Both the position numbers and the translations under genes were made by a program. A stretch of DNA of 64,000 bases from Cubamyces lactineus (taxonomy: Eukaryota; Basidiomycota; Agaricomycetes; Polyporales; Polyporaceae), in assembly GCA_022376465.1 (NCBI GenBank), contig JACDTU010000012.1, positions 1,116,001 to 1,180,000 of the forward strand, written 5' to 3'. This document shows positions 35,180 to 46,729 of the stretch, one piece after another. How positions within the stretch are numbered: position 1 is the stretch's first letter; each line of letters begins with the position of its first letter. The notes beneath the pieces were generated by a model. The model ran no database searches and was not told the origin of the DNA. It was given only the letters and a program-made list of their open reading frames with translations.

Positions 35180-36544
35180 ATGGCTGCTGGTGTTGTGAAC
35201 ATTCGTCGTGATGTCGACGACAAATTCTATCGCTACCGGTAAGCTCAAGCTTATGATGACCTTCGACCTGAATCCCCCTGACCCTATGCCCCGCAGCATG
35301 CCCCTTTTGCTCACGAAGATCGAGGGCAAGGGCAATGGTATCAAGACCGTCATTCCCAACATGTCGGACGTCGCTCGCGCGCTCAGTCGGCCGCCGACGT
35401 ACCCTACTAAGTTCTTCGGGTGCGAGCTTGGCGCGCAGACGTCGTTTGATGAAAAGAACGACCGCTACATCGTCAACGGCGCCCACGACGCAGCGAAGCT
35501 GCGTGAACTTCTCGACGGCTTCATCGAGAAGTTCGTGCTCTGCAAGGCGTGCAAGAACCCGGAGACGGATCTGATCATCACCAAGAACGACGACATCATC
35601 CGTGACTGCAAGGCGTGCGGAGAGCGCACCGGCGTCGACATGCGTCACAAGCTCACTACGTTCATCCTCAAGAACCCGCCGAAGAACCCCAAGAAGAGCA
35701 AGTCGGCCAAGAAGGCTTCCGCCGACGGCAGCCCGAGTCCCAAGGGCGAGAACGGTGATGCCGAGGCCGACGCTGGTGGGGAGAGCGATGACGAGCTCAC
35801 CAAGCGCATCAAGGCCGAGGCCGCAGAACTCAACGCTGATGCGGCCATTGCCAAGGAGGATTGGTCTGCGGACACCTCCCCCGAGGCTGTGAAGGCGCGC
35901 ATGAAGGCGGTCGAGGCCTCCCTTGCGAGCGTCTCTCTTGTTGCGGCGGGCGAGGAAGACAGCGGCGAGGATGAGGACAGTCCGTACAGCCAGCTTGGCC
36001 GTTGGATTGAGGAGAACCGTGACATCGGCGCGGTCGAGATCTACAAGAAGGCTGAGGAACTCGGCATCGCGAAGAAGCACAACACCGTGCAAGTCATTGC
36101 GCAGACTCTGTTCACCGAGAACATAGTTGCGGAGATCGAGAAGTACGCCCCTCTTTTCGTGAAGGTAATGACCAAAGTCTATTCGCTTCGAGAGCTTATG
36201 CTGACATGTTGCGTAGTTGGTCACGTCGGAGAAGCACCAGAAGGCTCTGCTTGGTGGTATCGAGCGCTTTGTTGGCGTCATTCACCCTACACTTGTTCCT
36301 GCGGTGCCCAAGATCCTTATGGCGTTCTACCAAGTCGACGTTCTGGAGGAGGAAGTAGTGAAGCAGTGGGGTACGCACGTCAGCAAGAAGTACGTCGACC
36401 GCGAGACCTCGAAGAAGGTCCGTAAGGCCAGCGAGCCGTTCCTCAAGGTATGTTTTGTTTCGCCTCAGAGTCATGGTAGATTTTGACGATTGTTTATAGT
36501 GGCTGGACGAGGCGGACGACAGTGACAGTGAGGACGACGAGTAG
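35180..36544 (+). CDS. TIF5: Translation initiation factor eIF5
   Basis: eIF5 is the GTPase-activating protein for eIF2 in the 43S/48S initiation complex. Exons 35180-35238, 35297-36164, 36217-36447 and 36500-36544 sum to 1203 nt, giving 400 aa. The N-terminus [17 protein letters not shown] carries the basic residues around the GAP arginine finger, followed by [19 protein letters not shown] four-Cys zinc ribbon uses CKAC and DCKAC (about residues 100-130). A Lys-rich, acidic linker leads to the C-terminal W2/HEAT domain ([14 protein letters not shown] helices, [11 protein letters not shown]) and the terminal aromatic-acidic box [14 protein letters not shown]. All features are canonical. Confidence 0.97.
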
Positions 36545-38093
36545 GCATGAGGTGGTACCAGGGAGGGATACTCTGGATGCACTGGTTCTGTTTTCGTCAC
36601 ATCGTTAGTTTGTATATCAGTCTTTGTTATGTCGTCTATATATCGGACTCAGGTCACATTCGCTCGACGGCCCCATTCAAACGTTGGTTTCTGTGCCTGC
36701 TTGCTTCCGATTCTTCCATAGAATCGGTTATCTTACGGCGTTGAGCCCTATTTGGATCACGTGCATTTTCTGTACCCGTCGGACCCGATTGTTTGCCGTT
36801 ATCTCCCGACATCCTCTATTATTCCCTCCTGTACTCGATAGCGCTTGGCGCTACGCACGTCTCTCCTCACTTTCTCTCGCCTTAGCCTACTATGTATGCT
36901 ACAGTATGTTGGTTCCTGTTTGAACTGGCACTGTCTTACCCCTCTTTAGTACTTCTCCACTCCTCTTCGCCATGCGCACTTTCGGGGTAGTACTGCGAAT
37001 CGGTTCCGCCCGCTAAGTTGCACATTCATATTGTGCGTAGTCAGGCGCCACTAATACTATGTATATTCGTCTCGACTGTCTCGCGTTCTCGCTGCGTAGC
37101 TCTTCGGGTGCCTCTGGCGAACGTTGTTGCTTTGTCTGCCTCTTGCAGAGAACCAGGCCATCTCAAAGCTGCACGGCATTGGCGGTCGCGCCTCTTGTTC
37201 CTCCGGCATCGCAGAACTTTCATCCGACTGTGTCTACTGTCCGTTATTGCTCACTATTTTTGCCCTTCCCGAGAACAGCATTCCCATTTCACCTATTCGC
37301 AATTCTATGCGTGCATGCCAAAGAACCATGCGGGATGATCCCAGATGCGCATGGGTTCTGCGTGAGTGCTAGTGGCAGCTCTGTCTCTTACGTTCGACTT
37401 GTGATGTACTGTCAATTGGACGTTGCGGTTACGATGTGTCAGTCGTTCGAATCCCTTATTACTGTTTCCTTGCTGTTGAAATACATCTTCCGATTTCTTG
37501 CAGTCGGCGATCTCGCTGTTATGCTGTTATTGCAGCACGTAATGCTCATCATTTATCTGTTTGTTCCTGTCGTAGATGGTCGTGCGGGGCTGAAGTAGAC
37601 GATGTCGACCGTGTAGAGCATGCACAGAGTGCTGAGCATCATAGTTTGCAGCATAACTCCGTATCAATGCTGCCGTGAACGACCCGGAGAGCAGCTCTCG
37701 CGCACGAACTATTCTACGTGCCTGTTCCCTTCCGACTGGCGACTGTCGACTGCTTCCTTTGTACCTACTATACTACGAACACTTGAAGAATCGGATTCGG
37801 GGCGGCGCCGCCCGCCCGCTCTAGCACAAGTTGCAGAGACCTCTTGATTCCCAGTTTCAATACGGCCCGGGATGCCGGAAATGATCGACCTGGAGGAGGC
37901 GATGGTCGGTAGCGCTGCAGCCACTTCGAGCCTTCGCCCAACTACGCCCGCGCCTCTACCACTGCTACCGCAAGCCCGAGTCGCCGCTGTAGCCTCTCTT
38001 TCTTCCCCTCTCTACGTCTGCAACGATTGTTGTGGAAGCAGAAGTATACTCGTCTCCGGGCTAAGACAATCGCAACGCAACCACCAAGATACG
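36545..38093. other. Long spacer upstream of the UBE2W-type gene
   Basis: This 1.5 kb is pyrimidine-rich on the + strand with only unsupported ORFs (the longest 179 codons, at 37059-37598). It must hold the eIF5 3' end and the promoter of the next gene. From 37872 a frame is open in phase with the ubiquitin-conjugating enzyme ATG, so an N-terminal extension is formally possible, but family members start at the short Met. Confidence 0.45.
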
Positions 38094-39211
38094 ATGGCGG
38101 TCTCTTCACGGAGGTTGCAGAAGGAGCTCATGGAAATGAAGAAAGAGGGCACCCCAGCCGGTATGTGCTAGCTCAGTGCGCGTATCAGCTCGTGCACCAA
38201 ATGCGAGATTTCGCAGGCATAACATTACTCCAAGCGGACGACTTCGCAAAGTGGATCCTCTCCGTTGAGGTCCTCGGCGATAGCCTCTACAAGGTGCGCT
38301 CTCCGGCACTCTCTATCGGCCACTACCCGCAACGCACGCTCATGGATACCTTACGGGACATTTCAACAACCTAAATCATATGTGTACATAGGACGAGAAG
38401 TTCGCTATCATGTTCCGGTTCGATAACCAATACCCCATCTCCGCGCCTGCGGTGCAATTCGTCGTAGACGACAAATACCAAGCTCCCATCCACCCCGTAC
38501 GTCCCCATCCTGCTTTCGCATGCGCCATTCTACCATGTCCAGTCACGACTGACCCTTGCTATGCCGCAGCATGTGTACTCGAACGGTCATGTAAGCGCTC
38601 CTCGGTCACCGCAGCCCATCGCGTCGCGCGCCCGTCGTGCTCGCGGGGCTTATGGTCACGGGGCCTGCACTGTATTCGTCGTGAGATATTCGACCGGCTG
38701 ACCGTCTTCTTCCTGGTGCAGATATGCGCGTCTATCCTGGGGAACGAGTGGTCTCCTGTGCTGAGCGTCGTCGCGGTGTGCGTGACGATCCAGAGCATGC
38801 TCGCATCGTGCAAGGTCTGTCCAATTCGATGACTTGTGGCGTATATCTACCCGCGGCGATCCGCTGAAGGCTTGCTGACCTTACGCTCTAACGAATAGAA
38901 GAAGGAACGGTGAGCAGCGTGCTGTGCTTGGACATCGTCACTGTGTTCGCTGAGCGTGTCGCGCCGGACAGACCTCCGGACAACGACCGCTACGTCGCGC
39001 GCGCACCAGATAATCCGAAGAAGGTATGTTCTCAGTATTTCTGGGCGCCATGCTGGGCGTGCAGCTGATTGTCCCCCGTGCACATGCAGACACGATGGGA
39101 TTTCCATGGTACGTTCGGTACAACCTCATCTGTCCAGAAAGGGTCTTTACCAGAATGCGCTCCGGACGATATAATGTTGCAGACGACGAGTACGTTTCGC
39201 TTGCTATGTGA
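38094..39211 (+). CDS. UBE2W-type ubiquitin-conjugating enzyme (E2)
   Basis: UBE2W-class E2 enzymes attach ubiquitin to N-terminal alpha-amino groups of substrates. Nine exons (38094-38160, 38217-38293, 38392-38496, 38570-38590, 38722-38814, 38899-38909, 38972-39023, 39090-39108, 39183-39211) sum to 474 nt, giving 157 aa, matching the family. The N-terminus reads SSRRLQKELMEMKKEGTPAG. The core has YPISAPAVQFV, then HPHVYSNGHICASILGNEWS with the catalytic Cys at residue 92 and the UBE2W-type His in place of the usual Asn triad. The end is RPPDNDRYV, then KKTRWDFHDDEYVSLAM. Three internal exons are 21, 11 and 19 nt; they are required to rebuild the conserved core and the short C-terminal tail. 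Confidence 0.93.
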
Positions 39212-40367
39212 TGTTCTATCTCCGGCGACTGACGTCCTGCTACAACCTCAGCGTGTAACAGCAGTGATGCGACTCTGCGGCCCATTTGTTCGACGTGTAC
39301 GATTAAACGCAGAATATCTAGAAGGGATCCGGACCGTGAGGGAATGCCCAGGGGCCTGGAGGTGGACCAAGGCCTCTATGAGCCCAGCGGACGGCGAAGC
39401 CCTGGCGGCCTGACTCGTGGTTCGTTTGTGCTATTATGGAATGGTGATATGGATACCTTTTTCACACCAACCGGGACCTGAGCTCATCCATTGTCATCAT
39501 GGGCGAGTGGCCTACAATAGCTCTCTACCTAATCATTCGGCGTGGGTGGTCTTCGATAACGTTCTACAAGCGTTGTCCAATTCGCTGCGAGTCGTATTCC
39601 ATTTGTCAGGCCTATGTAGTATGGAGCAATGTGGTGGAGTCTGGTGCCGCTGAGCAATGCTTGCGGGAAGTGCTCTCACCCTCGTACGTACAAGGGCTTG
39701 TGATTCGCTAGTCCCGCCGCAATGTGAGTGCTCGACTATCATCGCCGAAACGACATGCACTGACCACCGTGTGCTGCCCCTATACTTCACAGCAGACCTG
39801 CGCTCGCGGAATACACCAGCTATTCTCGTCAATTGTTCACATCCTCCATCTCAGTATTCGAATCGTCGTCAGTGTAATCCTGTGCTTGGATCTCTGATAG
39901 TGACTATCGAGAGCTGGTCAGAGGAGGCGTCTGGACGCTTTGTAGGCTCGCCGTTCGGCATTCTATGCGGTATGGGACTAGCACGCATACGAAGCTGCGC
40001 GCTACATTGACTGAATGATTTAGTCTGTCCCGTCATCTTTCTCGGCTGGAAACACAGAGCACACCTCTGGCTTGATGCCGGACGTGTACAGCCTGCGTGG
40101 CCATGCAATCTGAAGTTGGCTCGCAATGCAGAGAACGTGATAAGCGCCCGCTGCATCACGACGATGACTGCGTCCGGTTTGTCTTCAGATAGGCTTATAC
40201 ATGTACTAGCACCACTACCACTACCACCGTGTTCCGGTTTTCCATTCGAGTGTTGCTCGCGAACGCCGTGTAATCGTAGTAACACCAATAGCAGCAACCA
40301 GTATCAAGGCTCCCTGAATCTCGGTAAAGACTTAATGTGCCGCCCTGCCTAGGTACTGGTCTGATTA
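39212..40367. other. Spacer before the F-box array
   Basis: Apart from the F-box fragment at 39537-39711, this 1.16 kb has no supported gene. Its right end is the promoter of the first F-box gene. Confidence 0.5.
39537..39711 (+). pseudogene. F-box family C-terminal fragment
   Basis: Translated, this stretch reads AWVVFDNVLQALSNSLRVVF and then, in another frame, AAEQCLREVLSPSYVQGLVI before a stop. It matches the last 55 residues or so of the downstream F-box proteins (for example VWDAFDSALQALPKSIQVVF and IDQCLREVVPLTHAKGLVL in the 40.4 kb gene). A frameshift near 39630 and absence of the F-box and middle region show it is a relic, the leftmost member of the tandem family. Confidence 0.7.
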
Positions 40368-41763
40368 ATGCTTCCCGAATCTATAGCAAGGACCGACTCA
40401 AAACTCAAACGCTACATGGACGACGCAGGCACCAATATCCGGACGCCAGTCATAGCAGACATCATCCACCTTATTCTCAACCACCTCTATGACTCTAAGG
40501 AGCTCGCCGCTCTTGCGCGATGCTCCCTTGTCTGTCGAGCATGGCTCTATCCTAGCCGGCGCTATTTATTCCGCACCATCGCGTTACACACCGATAGCAA
40601 ACGCTTCGATCTCCATGCATTCGCAGACTTTTTGACGACATGCTCAGACGCGCGGGTGTTTCTCCAAAATCTCAGCCTCGACTCAGGGTACTTTGAAGAC
40701 ATCCCCGACGAGATGCCCGGCGTCGATGTCAAAGATCTCCTCGCAATTCTTGATGCAGGAAGCAACATCCGACGATTATCGCTCCGGGATGTGCCATGCT
40801 ACGGAGACCTGGGCGATTCACTGCCTCGACACTCATTGGAGCGTCTCTACGTATATCGTTGGTTCGAGCTGCCTCAGGGCGACCTCTTGGACGTTTTGAT
40901 AGTGACGTGTCTATTTGAACGCATTGACACACTAGAGTTTTCCCTGAACGCTGGGAATGGGTACCAGGCCCCCAATGGCTCCATCGACAGGATAGAGCAT
41001 CATGTGCAGAACGGCTTCTTCCCTTCGATCCACTCGCTCCACGTCTCTACCTCGACAGACAAGTGGCCTGCTCAATCGCTGTACCAAATGATTCAGCGCT
41101 CGTGCGTCCAAGACCCGGACACTCTCAGACAGATCACTTTCCAGGCTTGGGGCACATGGGAATGCATCGTCAGGTTCTGTCGATTCATATGCCTTTCGGA
41201 CGTGCGCTTTCACTTGCGAGAGCTCAAATTTCACCCGGGAGGAGGCTGGTATCAGTGGCCTGCCAATATCCCCGGTGAATTCTTCTTGCTTGCTTCTGGA
41301 GGCGGCGATGATGCTGATCATTCCACTAGTCTCCGATTGGAGCGTCTTGGACCTCTCACGACTGGAGCAGATGGAGCACATCACCTTGGTGTTCGATCAC
41401 ACGAAGACTGAGCGCAGAGGCAGCGAAGGGGTGTTCCAGGAACTCCATCCATACACCTTGATCCTCCGAAAGCGTCCACTCCCCGCCCTTCGAAGGCTGA
41501 CACTCAAGTTTTGCAACACGACAGGTGGATACATAACATTGCGGCGGTCTTACCTCGACCGCATGCGGAACACCTATCGCAAGCCTGTATGGGACGCCTT
41601 TGACAGCGCACTACAGGCGTTGCCGAAATCAATTCAAGTCGTTTTCGATTTCACCGGCCCATGGAATGACCTCGTGCAACCTGATGCTATCGACCAATGT
41701 TTGCGAGAGGTGGTACCCCTCACGCACGCGAAAGGCTTAGTGCTCTGCCAGCCCTTTGCATGA
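40368..41763 (+). CDS. F-box protein, array copy 1 (446 aa)
   Basis: F-box proteins are substrate receptors of SCF ubiquitin ligases. Two exons (40368-41274, 41330-41763) sum to 1341 nt. The F-box is at about residues 27-65 (IADIIHLILNHLY, then LARCSLVCRAWLYPSRRYLF), followed by a leucine-rich, weakly repeated region (LLAILDAGSNIRRLSLRDV and LDLSRLEQMEHITLVF) that probably binds targets. The single intron falls at the same place and phase as in copies 2 and 3, just before the DWSVLDLSRLE block. It is clearly related to copies 2 and 3 but the most divergent of the intact three. Which target it recognises cannot be told. Confidence 0.85.
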
Positions 41764-42336
41764 AGGTGAGCACTCGTATTGGCACGACGCCTATGCGCGC
41801 GTCGCTTATCTTCGAATCAAATCTGACTACTCGTAGTACCCTAAGACGTCCGGGACTTATTCAGAGTGCCGGGCACCCTCTATCTCGATTTTCGTAGTCT
41901 GAGACGTTGGGCCTGTATGAGGTAGGGAGGTAGGGCACACCAGTACTCCTTGCTAGGAAGCATCATGTTATCATTGCCACTACTATGCTATACCACTTCG
42001 CGCCTCTCTGCTTCGGTGCTACGTCGAATCTACTAGGCATGTGCGGCCAGGACAACGAAGAGCCTGGACGGTGTCGTTGGAACCAGCGCCTATGCAGTAA
42101 AGCAGACGCGCGCTGGTGGCGCTATCCGATCTTTGTACTTGAACCAGTACGTCAACGTTCACGTTCAACATCGGTCCTAGTCAGGTCGCGCGGCCTGCTC
42201 CAATTTGGGGACATCGACAGTCCATTCAGTGCGGTGGGTCGAATTACAACACGAATGCTAATGTAACGTGTTCGTCTGACGTGCTTGAAGCTCCATAGGT
42301 TTGCTACCCGGAAAGCTAGCAATTAGGCAGTTGGTC
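41764..42336. other. F-box copy 1-copy 2 spacer
   Basis: This 0.57 kb is promoter of copy 2. It contains the 16-mer GCTATCCGATCTTTGT at 42121-42136, which recurs upstream of copy 3. No gene is seen. Confidence 0.5.
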
Positions 42337-43720
42337 ATGGACATAGCGAAACGACGCGACCCGCCTACTGGATCAACGTCCATACCACAAGACATCATCT
42401 ACGACATCATTGATCATCTTCAACACGATACAGCCGCCCTCTCGAAGTGCTCTGTGGTATGCCGGGCTTGGCTGCATCCGAGCAGACGTCATCTCTTCCG
42501 CGCGGTCACGGTTTATCATGGCTCCGCTTCGGTGCAGAATCGACGTGGTCTCGCTGCCTTTGTCGACTTCTTGCGCGCATGTGTGGATGCTCGCCACTTT
42601 CTCCAGCACCTCACTTTGAGCTCCGAGATATGGCGACCTCAAGCCGGCATACCCGATTTCGACACCGCGCTCCCACTGGACATCGATGAATTCTTTGCCA
42701 TTCTCGACACTGCGGTCAACATCCAACACTTGACTCTCACAGATGTTTCATGGACAGACAACGCCGCTTGGGCTGCACCGCACCCTCGACGCACATTGAA
42801 AAGGCTTGACGTCGAAGAGTGGATCGGTTCAGATCAGGAGGTCCTGCAAGTGCTCAAGCTGATCGGTGCATTCGAACGCCTGGACCTCCTCACACTATCC
42901 CTTTTCGCGGAACGCAGCTATACAGAGGATACGACAGGTCTTTTTGATAATCATGCGCAAACCGGGCATTTCCCGTCTGTCCATTCCTTCCGCTACTACA
43001 CTTCACCAGAATGGTGTGCAACGCCTCTATACCAGACTATTGCACGCTCTTGCTGTCGCGGCCGAGACACACTAGCACGGATAACTTTCCGTATCTGGGA
43101 CTACGCCGATTCGTGGAAGCGTATCACCGAGTTCTGTGGGTTCGTGTGCGACACGGACGTCAGATTCCACATCCGAGAGCTGGACTTTGATCCGGGCAAC
43201 GGCTCGACACTTTGGTCCACTGTCTCGCGTGAGTAGTCACTCCAATCGACGGTTACACTAGTACTACAAGCTCCAGTGTGGATTGATGCTATTCCTCTCC
43301 CTAGTTCCCGATTGGGGCGTGCTCGACCTTTCGCGGCTGGAAGAATTGGTACACTTGACCCTCGCACTCAACTGCGAGGATGCGCCTACCATCGGTCAAG
43401 AGCTGTCCAAGAAACTCAACACATATGCTTACATTTTCCGCACCCATCCACCTCCCGCCCTGCGAAACTTGGTGATCAAGCTGCACGTTCCCGATGGCAC
43501 CTACGACGATGACCGGAAGCCTCGCGTTGAAACTCTACAGCGTGCTTCCTACCGACCGGCTTGGTCGACTTTTGATGGGGCATTGAACGCGCTGCCCACT
43601 TCGCCGCAAGTGGTCTTCGATTGCGTCGAATTGTGGGGAGAGATGGTAGATCGCGAGGCCATAGATCAGTGTTTCAAAGAGCTGTTACCGCAAGTCCACG
43701 CACGCGGCCTTCTTCAGTAG
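42337..43720 (+). CDS. F-box protein, array copy 2 (435 aa)
   Basis: Two exons (42337-43228, 43305-43720) sum to 1308 nt. The F-box is near the N-terminus: IPQDIIYDIIDHLQ, then LSKCSVVCRAWLHPSRRHLF. The middle region contains FVDFLRACVDARHFLQHLTL and GHFPSVHSF, and the last exon has PDWGVLDLSRLEELVHLTL and IDQCFKELLPQVHARGLL. It is highly similar to copy 3 along its whole length, with the same intron position, showing recent tandem duplication. A role in SCF ubiquitin ligation is inferred from the F-box only. Confidence 0.85.
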
Positions 43721-44089
43721 TCGATAGGTATGCTGTCGTAGTCTTAGCATGAGGCTATGCGAACCTGTTTACTATATTGGATCGTGCATACTAGCGGGGT
43801 TAGGCGCCCCTTTGGGGGCAAGCGCCTGTTAGCAGCAACGCTCGCTATCCGATCTTTGTTCATAACCACTGCCAGTGCATCAACTACTAGTACTACGGCC
43901 CCTCGAACCATCTCAATACTACTCTGATTCAAGCATATAGTCCTTGCGGAAATCTCGGGAAGATCTCATTGCAGTGCGATAAGTAGGTCCGCTGGCGTGG
44001 TTACTTTTGATACTGACGTAGCTAACATGCACGAACCTTCGTTGATACAACCGCTCGCTACCAGAAAGCCAGCTATATAATTGCTGGAC
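43721..44089. other. F-box copy 2-copy 3 spacer
   Basis: This 0.37 kb contains the 16-mer GCTATCCGATCTTTGT at 43844-43859, shared with the spacer before copy 2, and a small GC hairpin (GCCCC TTT GGGGGC) near 43805. No gene is seen. Confidence 0.5.
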
Positions 44090-45524
44090 ATGAACACAGG
44101 AGAGCGGCACGAGCAGCCTACAACAATAACGCCTATACCAGAGGACATTGTCTATTCCATTCTCGATCACCTCCGAGACGACATACCTGCTCTCTCGGCA
44201 TGTTCTGTTGTTTGTCGTGCCTGGCTACGTCCTAGCAGGCGCCATCTCTTCAACATGGTTGTCCTCTTTCATGGCTCTATATCCGTACAGGAACGAGGCG
44301 GAATCCCTGCCCTCACCGACTTCTTACGTGCATGCACGGACGCTCGTCAGTTTCTCCAGCATCTTCTTCTGAGCTCCGAGCTGTGGCGAGTTACCGACGT
44401 GCCCCACACTGACGACACACTCCCGTTGGACGGTGACGAACTCTTGGCAATACTCGACATAGGGACTAACATCCAACATCTAACTCTAATTGACGTCGTA
44501 TGGATGGACAACACCCACTGGGTCCCACCGCTTCCTCGACGCACACTGAAGAGGCTTGATATCTCTGAATGGATCACTTCCGACCGGGATGCCCTAGATG
44601 TGCTCAAGCTGATCAGTGCGTTCGAACGCGTAGACGTCCTCGCGTTATCCCTCTCCGTTGAGCGGAGTTTCACAGAAGATACAACGGGTCTCCTAGAGAA
44701 ACATGCGGAGACGGGTCATTTCCCATCTGTTCGTTCCTTCATGTACTACACCTCGTCGGAATGGCCTGCAACACCCCTCTATCGGGTCGTCGAACGTTCT
44801 TGCCGCCGCGACCGGGACGCACTGATGCATATGTCCTTCCGTACCTGGGACTATGCCGACTCATGGGACCGCATCGCCGAGTTCTGTCGGTATATATGCG
44901 ACTCTGACATCCGATTCAACTTGCGAGAGCTTGAGTTCCATCCGGGCAGTGGCACGATCCTTTGGTCCGCTATCCCATGTGAGTACCAGCCACCCACTCG
45001 TATCAACGGCTACATCACGAGTTCGGCCTCGGCTGATGACAGTACCTTCATCAGTAACTGCTTGGGGTGTGCTCAACCTCTCGCGACTGGAAGAGCTGGT
45101 ACAGCTGACTGTGGCGCTTGACTGCGAGAACGTGCATCACGTGCTAGAGCTGTCTGGTAGACTCAACGCATACGCCTTCATCCTCCGCTCACATCCGCCT
45201 CCAGCTCTGAAGAGGATTATGATCAGGCTACACACCTCAAAAACGACACGCGAGGAAGTCCAGCGATCTCACCTCAAACGAATACAAGACGTGTCTCATA
45301 GACATGCGTGGCGGGCCTTTGACGAGGCGTTACAAGGGCTGCCCACTTCGCCGCGAGTGATATTCGAATGCGTCGGGCAGTGGGATCACATGATACGGTC
45401 TGGAGCCATGTACCAGTGCTGTAAAGAGGTACTGCCTCAGACGCACGCACGAGGGCTACTTGAATGCATGGTCGGTGTGAGTCCCACCAAATCACCTGAG
45501 TCTCCAGAGGTCCCTTCAGACTGA
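44090..45524 (+). CDS. F-box protein, array copy 3 (452 aa)
   Basis: Two exons (44090-44978, 45055-45524) sum to 1359 nt. The F-box reads IPEDIVYSILDHLRDD, then LSACSVVCRAWLRPSRRHLF. Blocks shared with copy 2 run to the C-terminus (LLAILDIGTNIQHLTL, FERVDVLALSLSVE, WGVLNLSRLEELVQLTV). The tail is longer than in copy 2 by about 20 Ser/Pro-rich residues. The intron position and phase are conserved. Confidence 0.85.
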
Positions 45525-46080
45525 CCTACGTCCTCTTTCAACCTGGCTTTCAGGAAATACCCACTCAATGGTGGTAAGAGCTTCTACCCCGAGCCCCTCA
45601 TAGACATTGTGAGGTGCTACTTAGTAGGGTGTGGCGTAGGACAAAGCTCGACCAAAGCACTACTAGTAGCGCTGAGATACTCGCAACATTCTGCTATTCC
45701 GTACACATGCATATTATTGCCGTCTTTTTGGTGGTGTTCATTCAGCATGGTGCTAGAATGTGGAAGAAGAGTTGTTTTTAGTCAGGCGTTGTGAATAACT
45801 AGCTCCGATACTATATGAAGTCGCCAGAAAGCGCGGTTGCGATCCCGGTCAGCGCTTGTGCACAAGCGCTGCTACAAGACAGCGGCCGCTGGAATCGAAT
45901 CCTTTCTTGAATTCGAACCGTCAACATCACCTCAAACCACCGAGTATAGCACAGTACTATAGTACGATAGGTAGGAATTGGACGAACCCCTTCCGAAGCG
46001 ATTCTGCCATATCAGACTGACACTAAATCCATTCACCCCAGAACGACCATACTATAAGGGAGACTTGTCACGAGCGATAG
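45525..46080. other. F-box copy 3-copy 4 spacer with palindrome
   Basis: This 0.56 kb holds a perfect 22-bp palindrome at 45850-45871. Otherwise no gene is visible. Confidence 0.5.
45850..45871. repeat. Perfect 22-bp palindrome
   Basis: The left arm CAGCGCTTGTG (45850-45860) is followed directly by its exact reverse complement, with no spacer. It could be a dimeric protein-binding site or form a cruciform. Confidence 0.9.
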
Positions 46081-46541
46081 ATGGTTGTGCCAGAAGACAT
46101 CGTTCACATTATACTCAATTACCTCCAAGACGATTGGCGCGCACTCTCGGAATGCTCTGTCGTTTGTAGGGCCTGGCTGCATCCCAGCAGACGCTATCTC
46201 TTCCACACAATTACTATAAAGTACCCCTGGACAGCAGGAAGACGTGACACGGTGACCTCCCCGTGTTCGCCGACATTCTCCGCACATGCGCGGACGCTCG
46301 CCAGTTTCTCCAGCACCTTATCGTGAACGCCGAGTTCTGGCGATTGGTCAACATGCCCGACCCACTCGAGCTGGAAGGCGACAAATTCCTTGCGATCCCC
46401 GAAGCCGGAGCCAATATCCAACATCTGACCCTCGACAATGATTCGAAGGCAGTGCCTCGACAGAGCTACCATTCTGTCTTCACTAACAAGCATCCTCCGC
46501 TGCCACGCTCTGAAGTCACTCAGTTCTGGCCAGTGTGCTGA
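46081..46541 (+). pseudogene. F-box array copy 4, frameshifted and truncated
   Basis: It begins MVVPEDIVHIILNYLQDD and continues through LSECSVVCRAWLHPSRRYLF, an intact F-box. Near 46250-46265 the homologous protein continues in a different frame (FADILRTCADARQFLQHLIV), and further breaks follow AGANIQHLTL at about 46430. The leucine-rich C-terminal half and the second exon are absent. It is a decaying member of the tandem family; a short F-box-only product is possible but unlikely. Confidence 0.75.
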
Positions 46542-46729
46542 TACGTTCCCCAACGCAAGAAAAAGGTATAATCCTGCCAGATCTAGCTATACATGTACCC
46601 AGCGTAACACACGACGTACCCATGTGGATGTAATGAGGGGGGGCATACATAGCACGATACAACAAATACAGCATGCGCACAAGCAATCGGACAAGAGGGT
46701 AACCATGAGCATTACCGGGAACTCAACCC

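Noticed and set aside
37059..37598. 179-codon plus-strand ORF between eIF5 and the E2 gene
   Set aside because: No motif, odd composition, and overlapping open frames; more likely UTR or spacer.
37872..38093. N-terminal extension of the UBE2W-type enzyme
   Set aside because: In frame and open, but family members start at the Met before SSRRLQKEL and the extension is low-complexity.
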